Shown piece by piece: positions 24,775-31,107 of a stretch of 33,658 nucleotides of DNA (positions within the stretch are counted from its first letter, which is position 1; the number at the start of each line of letters is the position of its first letter). The stretch lies in NCBI RefSeq assembly GCF_002001205.1, contig NZ_MUNZ01000194.1:1-33658 (forward strand), in the 5' to 3' direction. The notes below the pieces were generated by a model. It saw only the letters and a list, made by a program, of their open reading frames with translations, did no database searches and was not told the origin of the DNA. The stretch comes from Hydrogenophaga sp. A37 (GTDB lineage Bacteria > Pseudomonadota > Gammaproteobacteria > Burkholderiales > Burkholderiaceae_C). The position numbers were made by a program, and so were the translations under genes.

Positions 24775-25385
24775 TTGGAGATGGCCAGCTTGATGCCGAA
24801 GCCGATGAGGAAGACGCCCGCCAGCTTCTCGAGCGTGCGCCCGATCTTCGGGTTGGCGCGCATGCGCTCGGCCAAGAAGTGGGTGAGCAGCACCGCGGTC
24901 AGCCCGTAGAAGAAGGTGAGGACCGCGACGGTGACGGCCATGGCGCCGAAGGTGAGCAGGCCCTGGTGTCTGGCTGGGTCGACGAACAGCGGGAAGAAGG
25001 CCATGTAGAACACGATGGCCTTGGGGTTGAGCAGGGTGATGGTGGCGGCTTGCTGGAAGTACTGGCGCGGGCGGATGTTGAGCACCGGTGCGTCGCCGGG
25101 TTTGGCGGTGAGCATCTTGAAGCCCAGCCAGGCGAGGTAGGCGGCGCCGAGCCATTGCACGGCGTTGAAGGCGGTCGGGTAGGTGGCGAGCAAGGCGGCG
25201 ACGCCGGCCACTGCGGCCCACATCAAGACCTGGTCGCCCGCGATCACGCCGAAGGTGGCCGCCAGCCCGCCCCGGATACCGCCTTTGCTGGTGGAGGTGA
25301 TGAGCGCGAGGTTCCCCGGGCCGGGGATGGCGAGGAACAGAACGATGGCGGCGACGAACGCGCCGTAGTCAGCGATGCCGAACAT
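24771..25385 (-). CDS. LysE/RhtB family amino-acid exporter
   Basis: 204 aa inner-membrane exporter of the LysE/RhtB family with about six hydrophobic segments. The family pattern AIPGPGNLALITSTSKGGIRGG (about residues 18-39, pieces) and LGAAYLAWLGFKML (about 76-89) are clear, as are LLNPKAIVFYMAFFPLF and the C-terminal GVFLIGFGIKLA. Members export lysine, homoserine, threonine or other small amino acids; which one cannot be told. It lies 149 bases downstream of rsmG and overlaps the FMN reductase gene by four bases. Confidence 0.92.
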   Translation of the reverse strand: MFGIADYGAFVAAIVLFLAIPGPGNLALITSTSKGGIRGGLAATFGVIAGDQVLMWAAVAGVAALLATYPTAFNAVQWLGAAYLAWLGFKMLTAKPGDAPVLNIRPRQYFQQAATITLLNPKAIVFYMAFFPLFVDPARHQGLLTFGAMAVTVAVLTFFYGLTAVLLTHFLAERMRANPKIGRTLEKLAGVFLIGFGIKLAISK

Positions 25386-25502
25386 GGTGAGCTTTCTCTC
25401 TCAGGTGGAGGGCTGAGTTTACGTGAGGGCTCTTTTTTTCTGGTCGGCTTTCTGGTGGTTTGTGCGTCTGTTTGGCTGGTTCTTTTTGAACCGGTCACCC
25501 CA

Positions 25503-25516
25503 CCCTCGGGCGAGGG
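25503..25516 (-). terminator. Small hairpin after rsmG
   Basis: CCCTCG-GG-CGAGGG lies just beyond the rsmG stop. The stem is short with a tight loop and there is no T tract on the minus-strand side, so at most it is a pause or weak terminator. The remaining ~115 bases to the LysE-type gene show no recognised promoter. Confidence 0.35.
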
Positions 25517-25534
25517 CCGGAGAACCACCAGCCT

Positions 25535-26197
25535 TCAGCCCCCCGCTGGGCGCAACCAGACGATGCAGCGCTCAGCGTCCAACCCCGGCACCCTCAACTG
25601 TTCCACGTGAAACATCGCAACCTCAGGGGACAAGGCGGCCAGCTCATCCACCGGGTGCTTGCCCTTCATCGCCATCCACACCGCGCCTGACTTCAGCGCC
25701 GGACGCGACCAGGTGGTGAAGTCCACCAGCGAGGCAAACGCGCGGGAACAGACGATGTCGTAGCCACCACCCTCCTCCGCCTTCAAGGATTCCACCCGCG
25801 CATGAATGCCGCGAAGGTTGGGCAGCTTGAGCGAAGCCGCCACCTGCTGGATGAAGGTGGCCTTTTTGAGCACCGTGTCCACACAATGCACCTCGATCTG
25901 CGGGCAGGTGATGGCGATCACCACACCCGGCAGACCGCCGCCCGATCCCACGTCCAATAGCTGCGTACGCCGCCCCCCAGTCTGGCGTAGCAGCGGCGGG
26001 ATGGCAGCCAGGCTGTCCAGCAGGTGGTGCGTCAACATGTCCTGCGGGTCGCGCACAGCCGTCAGGTTGTAGACCTTGTTCCACTTGGCGATCAGGTCCT
26101 GGTAGGCCAGCAGCTGGTCGACCTGGGCGTCCGACAACACCAGCCCGAGTTCGCGCAACCCGGCTTCGAGCGCCGGTTTCAGGTTCACAGCACTCAT
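25535..26197 (-). CDS. rsmG: 16S rRNA m7G527 methyltransferase RsmG
   Basis: 220 aa (GidB). It methylates G527 of 16S rRNA (EC 2.1.1.170). The SAM-binding motif LLDVGSGGGLPGVVIA spans 80-95, the upstream WNKVYNLTAVRDPQDMLTHHLLDS block (39-62, in pieces) is the RsmG hallmark, and CSRAFASLVDF (about 150-160) lines the active site. Its ATG overlaps the mnmG stop (ATGA), the classical gidA-gidB arrangement near the origin. A one-mismatch parS site lies inside the 3' end of the gene. Confidence 0.96.
   Translation of the reverse strand: MSAVNLKPALEAGLRELGLVLSDAQVDQLLAYQDLIAKWNKVYNLTAVRDPQDMLTHHLLDSLAAIPPLLRQTGGRRTQLLDVGSGGGLPGVVIAITCPQIEVHCVDTVLKKATFIQQVAASLKLPNLRGIHARVESLKAEEGGGYDIVCSRAFASLVDFTTWSRPALKSGAVWMAMKGKHPVDELAALSPEVAMFHVEQLRVPGLDAERCIVWLRPAGG
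25599..25614. promoter_or_regulatory. parS site within rsmG
   Basis: TGTTCCACGTGAAACA differs from the bacterial consensus TGTTTCACGTGAAACA only at position 5. ParB clamp-loading site in the rsmG coding region. Confidence 0.85.
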
Positions 26198-28191
26198 GCG
26201 CCCTGCTCTTCCGTCAAACGGGCAAAGCCCTTGAACCCACCCTTTTTCAGGTGAATCATCAACAGCGAAATGCTGGCCGGGGTGATGCCCGAGATGCGTG
26301 CGGCCTGGCCCAGGGTTTCGGGGCGGTGTTTGGCGAGCTTCTGCCGCGCCTCGAACGACAGGGCCGTGACCTGCGCGTAGTCCAGCTCGGCCGGCAGTTT
26401 CAGGTGCTCGTGGTGCGCGGCGCGCTCCACCTCGTCCTTCTGCCGGTCGATGTAGCCCGAGTATTTGGCCGCGATCTCCACCTGCTCCACCACCGGGTCG
26501 TGCAGCTCGCCGAGTGTTTCACGTGAAACCACCGGGCGGGCGTCTTCATCGTCCGGGCGGGCCGCCGGGTGGTACTTGCCGCCGTCCATGCCCAGCAGGG
26601 CGGCGTAGCCCACGCCCGGGCGGCGCAGCAAGTCGAACAGGTTGTGCTCGTGCTCGATCGCCTTGCCCAGCACGCGTTCGCTGTCGGCCGCTGGCAGGTT
26701 GCGCGGGTTCACCCAGGTCGATTTCAGGCGCTCGGTCTCCCGCGCCACCGCGTCGCGTTTGCGGCTGAAGGCATCCCAGCGCGCATCGTCCACTAGCCCC
26801 ATGGCCCGGCCCTGCTCGGTCAGGCGCATGTCGGCGTTGTCTTCGCGCAGCTGCAGGCGGAACTCGGCGCGGCTGGTGAACATGCGGTAGGGCTCGGTCA
26901 CACCTTGGGTCACGAGATCGTCCACCAGCACGCCCAAGTAGGCCTCGTCGCGGCGCGGCAACCAGGCGTCCTTGCCCTGGCACTGGAGCGCGGCGTTGAG
27001 CCCGGCGAACAGGCCCTGGGCCGCGGCCTCTTCGTACCCCGTGGTGCCGTTGATCTGGCCGGCGAAGAAAAGGCCCTGGATCTGTCTCGTCTCGAAGCTG
27101 TTCTTGAGCGAGCGCGGATCGAAGTAGTCGTACTCGATGGCGTAGCCCGGGCGCAGGATGTGGGCGTTCTCCAGCCCCGGCATGCTGCGCACCAGCGCGT
27201 ACTGGATGTCGAACGGCAGGCTGGTGCTGATGCCGTTGGGGTAGACCTCGTGCGTGGTCAGGCCCTCGGGCTCCAGAAAGATCTGGTGGCTGTCCTTGTC
27301 CGCAAAGCGGTTGATCTTGTCTTCCACGCTCGGGCAGTAGCGCGGGCCCACGCCCTCGATCTTGCCGGTGAACATGGGGCTGCGGTCGAAGCCGCTGCGA
27401 ATGATCTCGTGCGTGCGCAGGTTGGTGTGCGTGATCCAGCACGGCACCTGCTTGGGGTGCGGCACCGATTGCCCCATGAAGCTGAACACCGGCACCGGCT
27501 GGTCCGGGTTCATGCCGCCGGGCACGCCGTCGCCGGGCTGTTCCTGGCACTTGGAATAGTCGATGCTGCGGCCGTCCAGGCGCGGCGGGGTGCCGGTTTT
27601 CAGGCGCGCCTGCGGCAGTTTCAGTTCCTTGAGCCTGGCCGACAGGCTGATGGCGGGTGGGTCCCCTGCGCGGCCAGCCGCGTAGTTGTTCAGGCCGACA
27701 TGAATCTTGCCGTCGAGGAAGGTGCCCGCCGTCAGCACCACGGTGCGGCTGCGGAACTGGATGCCCACCTGCGTGACGGCGCCGACCACCCGCTCGCCTT
27801 CCACCATCAGATCGTCCACCGCCTGCTGAAACAGCCACAGGTTGGGCTGGTTCTCCAACATGCGGCGGATCGCGGCCTTGTACAAAATGCGGTCGGCCTG
27901 GGCGCGGGTGGCGCGCACGGCCGGGCCTTTGCTGCTGTTGAGAATGCGGAACTGGATACCGCCCTCGTCCGTGGCCAGCGCCATCGCCCCGCCCAGCGCA
28001 TCCACCTCTTTCACCAGGTGGCCCTTGCCGATGCCGCCAATGCTGGGATTGCAGCTCATCTGCCCCAGCGTCTCGATGTTGTGCGTGAGCAGCAGCGTGG
28101 CGCAGCCCATGCGGGCGGCGGCAAGCGCGGCCTCGGTGCCGGCGTGGCCACCGCCGACGACGATGACATCAAACTCTTGGGGGTACAACAT
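26194..28191 (-). CDS. mnmG: tRNA uridine 5-carboxymethylaminomethyl modification enzyme MnmG
   Basis: 665 aa FAD protein (GidA) that, with MnmE, installs the cmnm5 group on U34 of certain tRNAs. The FAD motif VVGGGHAGTEAALAAARMG begins at residue 11; the signatures GPRYCPSVEDKINRFADK and GQINGTTGYEEAAAQGL are intact, and the conserved C-terminal helical domain ends with ISGITPASISLLMIHLKKG. The start was set at MLYPQEFDVIVVGGG (28191), supported by GGAG upstream; a further 14 codons of open frame are not conserved. A one-mismatch parS site is embedded in the coding sequence at 26515. It heads the mnmG-rsmG operon, read away from a perfect parS at 28246. Confidence 0.97.
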   Translation of the reverse strand: MLYPQEFDVIVVGGGHAGTEAALAAARMGCATLLLTHNIETLGQMSCNPSIGGIGKGHLVKEVDALGGAMALATDEGGIQFRILNSSKGPAVRATRAQADRILYKAAIRRMLENQPNLWLFQQAVDDLMVEGERVVGAVTQVGIQFRSRTVVLTAGTFLDGKIHVGLNNYAAGRAGDPPAISLSARLKELKLPQARLKTGTPPRLDGRSIDYSKCQEQPGDGVPGGMNPDQPVPVFSFMGQSVPHPKQVPCWITHTNLRTHEIIRSGFDRSPMFTGKIEGVGPRYCPSVEDKINRFADKDSHQIFLEPEGLTTHEVYPNGISTSLPFDIQYALVRSMPGLENAHILRPGYAIEYDYFDPRSLKNSFETRQIQGLFFAGQINGTTGYEEAAAQGLFAGLNAALQCQGKDAWLPRRDEAYLGVLVDDLVTQGVTEPYRMFTSRAEFRLQLREDNADMRLTEQGRAMGLVDDARWDAFSRKRDAVARETERLKSTWVNPRNLPAADSERVLGKAIEHEHNLFDLLRRPGVGYAALLGMDGGKYHPAARPDDEDARPVVSRETLGELHDPVVEQVEIAAKYSGYIDRQKDEVERAAHHEHLKLPAELDYAQVTALSFEARQKLAKHRPETLGQAARISGITPASISLLMIHLKKGGFKGFARLTEEQGA
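26515..26530. promoter_or_regulatory. parS site within mnmG
   Basis: TGTTTCACGTGAAACC matches the parS consensus at 15 of 16 positions; only the last base differs. Located in the 3' part of mnmG, encoding SRETLG in that protein. Confidence 0.88.
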
Positions 28192-28245
28192 GAAACGGCT
28201 CCAGGGACACAAACGGGGGTCTGAGCCTGACAATGCAGGCGGCGA

Positions 28246-28261
28246 TGTTTCACGTGAAACA
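28246..28261. promoter_or_regulatory. Perfect parS site upstream of mnmG
   Basis: TGTTTCACGTGAAACA is identical to the 16-bp palindromic parS consensus. It lies in the 146-base divergent region between mnmG (start 28191) and the TfoX-like gene (start 28338), so ParB loaded here might also affect these promoters. Confidence 0.97.
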
Positions 28262-28337
28262 CACCCCGGCGGACCAGACCCGGCCCGGCGGAAGCCCGCT
28301 ATTTTCCCATCAACCTGCCTTTGCCGCTTCTTTGCCG

Positions 28338-28613
28338 ATGAGCAAGCCCCTGCAGAACGACCTTCCGGGACTCGGCCCCAAGTCGCTGGCCATGCTGGCC
28401 GCTGCCGGCATCCACGACCGCGCGGCGCTGCAGCGGCTGGGCGCGGTGGCCGCCTACCTGCAGATCAAGCGCGCCGGCCAGCCCCCCAGCCTCAACCTGC
28501 TCTGGGCACTTGAAGGTGCGCTCACCGGGCAACACTGGCAGACCGTGGCGCGCGAAGAGCGCACCCGCCTGCTGCTGACGCTGGACGCGGCGCAACACCC
28601 ACCCTCGCCATGA
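28338..28613 (+). CDS. TfoX C-terminal domain protein
   Basis: 91 aa. The protein starts DLPGLGPKSLAMLAAAGI (residues 8-25), the hallmark of the TfoX C-terminal domain, a helix-hairpin-helix-like module; the rest (LQRLGAVAAYLQIKRAG...LNLLWALEGALTGQHW) also fits. It is a stand-alone domain lacking the N-terminal half of competence regulator TfoX/Sxy, so a role in competence is not assured. Similarity begins at the ATG at 28338; the upstream in-frame extension runs through parS and is rejected. The stop codon coincides with the start of the first unit of a tandem repeat. Confidence 0.88.
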   Translation: MSKPLQNDLPGLGPKSLAMLAAAGIHDRAALQRLGAVAAYLQIKRAGQPPSLNLLWALEGALTGQHWQTVAREERTRLLLTLDAAQHPPSP

Positions 28614-28795
28614 GCGCCGCGCCGGGCCGTTCCCAGGCCAGCCCGCACCGCAGCCCGCAGGGCGAAGGTAGTCCAGTGAGCGCCGCCCGGCCGCTCCGAA
28701 GGCGTTCAGCACCGCAGTGCGCAGCACGGAGGGTAGTCCAGTGAGCGCCGATGACCCAGCCAGCCCACCGGGCGAAGGCTGCTCGGGGGCGCCAA
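28611..28795. repeat. Degenerate tandem repeat of 65-66 bp after the TfoX-like gene
   Basis: TGAGCGCCG recurs at 28611, 28677 and 28742 (periods 66 and 65). The identical 19-mer GGTAGTCCAGTGAGCGCCG occurs at 28667-28685 and 28732-28750, bridging units; each unit is otherwise GC-rich and degenerate (CAGCCC/CAGTGC, GGGCGAAGG versus GGAGGG). No gene is convincing in 28614-28849. This appears to be an intergenic repeat family; the stop codon of the TfoX-like gene is provided by the first unit. Confidence 0.7.
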
Positions 28796-28849
28796 GCCCG
28801 CCCCGGTATCCGCAGGAATCCTGCGTGGTGCCGGTGCCAGAATTGGGGC

Positions 28850-29440
28850 ATGATCACCCCCACCCCCCTCCTCGTCTTCGCGGGCAGCACCCGCGCCCAG
28901 TCCTTCAATCGCCAGCTGGCCACCCAGGCTGCCGCCCTGGCCAAAGCGGCAGGTGCCCAGGTCACCCACATCGAGCTGGCCGACTTCGACGTGCCGCTGT
29001 ACAACGCCGACCTCGAGGCCAAAGGCACGCCGCGCGATGTGGTGCGCCTGAAGGAAATCTTCCACGCCCATCCCGCCTGGCTGGTGGTCTCACCTGAGTA
29101 CAACGGCAGCTACACCGCGCTGATGAAAAACACCATCGACTGGGTGTCCAGCCCCATCAAGGGCGACCCGGTCTGGTCCAGCGGGACCAAGCCCTTCGCC
29201 GGCAAAGTGGTGGGCCTGCTCTCGGCCTCGCCCGGCGCCCTCGGCGGCCTGCGCAGCCTGAGTCACCTCGCCCCCCTGCTGATGAACCTGCAATGCTGGG
29301 TGGCGCCGAAACAGTTCGCCCTCTCCAAAGCCGGCGAAGCGTTTGGAGCCGACGGCCAACTGGTCGCCGAGTCCTCCCGCGCCAGCGTGCAGGGCGTGGT
29401 GGATCAGGTCCTCAACGCCGCACAGCGCTTGAACGGCTGA
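28850..29440 (+). CDS. NADPH-dependent FMN reductase family protein (second paralogue)
   Basis: 196 aa flavodoxin-like reductase. FAGSTRAQSFNRQLATQA (residues 10-27) is the FMN-binding loop and VSPEYNGSYTALMKNTIDWV (about 80-99) is the flavin-contact signature of the family. GKVVGLLSASPGALGGLRSL resembles ArsH/ChrR-type NADPH:quinone or chromate reductases. The conserved protein starts at the ATG at 28850; an in-frame upstream ATG at 28751 lies in repeat DNA and is rejected. No clear ribosome binding site other than GGGG. It is transcribed alone, away from acvB. Confidence 0.9.
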   Translation: MITPTPLLVFAGSTRAQSFNRQLATQAAALAKAAGAQVTHIELADFDVPLYNADLEAKGTPRDVVRLKEIFHAHPAWLVVSPEYNGSYTALMKNTIDWVSSPIKGDPVWSSGTKPFAGKVVGLLSASPGALGGLRSLSHLAPLLMNLQCWVAPKQFALSKAGEAFGADGQLVAESSRASVQGVVDQVLNAAQRLNG

Positions 29441-29545
29441 CACGGCGCAGCGTGACGGAACGCGCGTGTCAAAGTGCCGGCCCCGGCTGCTCACCTTGCC
29501 GGAGCGCGAAACGCACCGCATGAGGTGACCCGCCCCAGGGCACCA

Positions 29546-29700
29546 CGGGCCGGCTTCGCCGGACGGCCAGTGCGCCTTGCAGGCCGCAGCCTCACCAGAG
29601 GTGAGGCTTCTTCGGGCTGTCCAAGCCTGCGCAGGCAGGCTTGGAGCCGCGGCCCTCAGCCCCCTTTGAGGGGGTCGCGCGCAGCGCGGCGGGGGTGTTC
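29546..29700. repeat. Hairpin-rich intergenic repeat, copy 2 with an insertion
   Basis: The left block GGGCCGGC-TTC-GCCGGACGGCCAGTGC and the right block (CCCCC-TTTGA-GGGGG, 29660-29674, then GTCGCGC and AGCGCGGCGGGGGTGT) match copy 1 at 7471-7549. About 80 extra bases between them carry GCCTCACC-AGA-GGTGAGGC (29589-29607) and CCAAGCCTGC-GCAG-GCAGGCTTGG (29621-29644), two perfect hairpins of 8 and 10 pairs. The first is followed by TTCTT and could terminate the FMN reductase transcript. The element fills the gap between that gene and convergent acvB. Confidence 0.7.
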
Positions 29701-29703
29701 CTC

Positions 29704-31107
29704 CTAAGGCACCTTGGCTTGTTGCAATATCTGCTCGGCCAGCAGCTCGTAGTTGCCGCCGAAGTGGTGGTCGCCCTTGAGCTGCACCGGGGTCACGAGT
29801 TCGGTCGAGGTCGTGGGGCAAATGGTGTCGCGGTCGTCGCTGCCGTAGAGGCAGGTGGTGGTGGCGGCCGACAGGCTGGCCAGCTCGGGCTTGAGTCGCA
29901 AACCCAGGTGGTTGCGCACCACCCAATTGGACAGCTTGAACTCGAACGACGCCTTTTCACCCGGCCCGATCAGCACCGTGTGCGTCACCAGGCTGCGGGA
30001 CGCGCTGGACAGCCGGTTCAGCGCGAACGGCAACACGTCGGCCCCTTGGGAATAGCCAATCAGCACCACCCGGCTCTTCTTCCATTGCACGGCGTAATGC
30101 CGCAACACCCGGTCCATGTCGGTGGCGAGCCCCTGCGGCGTGCGCAGTGTCCAGAAATAGCGCAGCGAATCCAGCCCGACCACCGGCACGCCGCGCGCGG
30201 CCATGACGGCAGCGACCTTTTTATCCAGGCCAGCCCAGCCGCCGTCCCCCGACACCAGCACCGCAAAAGCGTCGGACGGCACGCTGGACGGCACCTCCAC
30301 CAGCGGCAGATCGGCGATGTCGCTGCCGGCGCCTTGCGGCTTGATCACCACCCCCGCCGTGAGCTGGCGGTAGGCAGCCTGGTAGGCCTGTAGCGAGCCT
30401 TTGCCGGACAGCACACCGTGTTCGATGGCCCCCGGCAGCGGCACCAGCTCGGCCCCGGGCACCTGGTTCACGAAGGCCTGGGCGGTCCCCGCCTCGCACA
30501 CCTTGTCGTCGCTGCCTTGCAGGGCGATCCATGGTGCCCTCAGTTTGCCAGCAGGCAATAAAGTGAGCGCACGCTTGTCTGCACTCTGCCTGAAATGAAC
30601 ACCATCCCCTTTGCACAGGGGCTTGGAAAACACCAGCTCGGGGCAAAATCCCGCCGACAAAGTGCCGCCAAAAGTACCTTCGGGTGCCTGGGCGAGCAGG
30701 GCATAGGCCAGGCTGGCGCCCGAGCCCTGCCCCACCAGCAACGGCGGGTAATAAGCCTTCAGACGCGCATAACCCTGCAGGAAGTGCGAGAGGTTCTCGA
30801 AATCGCCGTCCGGCAGCGCGCAGTCGCCACCATCTTTCTCCAGCAAGGCCAGCAGTCGCGGCGTGTTCACGCCCACCACCATCGCGCCCTGCTCCACCAG
30901 CGGCTTGGCCATCGCGGCCATCGCAGGCGTCCAGCCCGCTTCACCCGAGAGCAGGATCGCGAACGACTTCACCTCGCCCTTGGGGCGGTAGAGCGACAGC
31001 TCCTTGAAGCGGCCGTGCGAGATTTTTTCCTGCGCCTGGGCTAGAGCCAGCGCCGGCGCGCTCAGCGCACACGCAAACGCCAGCGAGGCAGTGGCAAAGG
31101 TGTTCAT
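29704..31107 (-). CDS. acvB: AcvB/VirJ family lysyl-phosphatidylglycerol hydrolase
   Basis: 467 aa periplasmic protein with a signal peptide (1-25, ending ALALAQA). It is a tandem of two alpha/beta-hydrolase-like halves: the first with LLSGEAGWT (52-60) and LVGQGSG around Ser129; the second with LVSGDGGWAG (284-293) and IGYSQG around Ser353, plus SDDRDTICP and a KGDHHFGGNY end holding the probable catalytic His. AcvB of Agrobacterium/Rhizobium removes lysine from lysyl-phosphatidylglycerol made by LpiA/MprF. Here it follows mprF directly, with an ATGA overlap, which supports the same synthase/hydrolase role and explains its assignment. VirJ-like naming does not imply a type IV secretion system here; none is present. 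Confidence 0.92.
   Translation of the reverse strand: MNTFATASLAFACALSAPALALAQAQEKISHGRFKELSLYRPKGEVKSFAILLSGEAGWTPAMAAMAKPLVEQGAMVVGVNTPRLLALLEKDGGDCALPDGDFENLSHFLQGYARLKAYYPPLLVGQGSGASLAYALLAQAPEGTFGGTLSAGFCPELVFSKPLCKGDGVHFRQSADKRALTLLPAGKLRAPWIALQGSDDKVCEAGTAQAFVNQVPGAELVPLPGAIEHGVLSGKGSLQAYQAAYRQLTAGVVIKPQGAGSDIADLPLVEVPSSVPSDAFAVLVSGDGGWAGLDKKVAAVMAARGVPVVGLDSLRYFWTLRTPQGLATDMDRVLRHYAVQWKKSRVVLIGYSQGADVLPFALNRLSSASRSLVTHTVLIGPGEKASFEFKLSNWVVRNHLGLRLKPELASLSAATTTCLYGSDDRDTICPTTSTELVTPVQLKGDHHFGGNYELLAEQILQQAKVP

Noticed and set aside
28233..28337. Upstream extension of the TfoX-like protein and an ATG next to parS
   Set aside because: The extension would read through the perfect parS palindrome and shows no family similarity; the conserved protein starts at 28338.
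28667..28750. Two 19-bp identical repeats 65 bp apart considered as a CRISPR array
   Set aside because: Repeats are short, only two are identical, the 'spacers' are related to each other, and no cas gene is in the window.
29704..31107. VirJ-like annotation suggesting a type IV secretion or Ti-plasmid region
   Set aside because: No vir, tra or border genes are present; adjacency to mprF explains the gene as AcvB lysyl-PG hydrolase.
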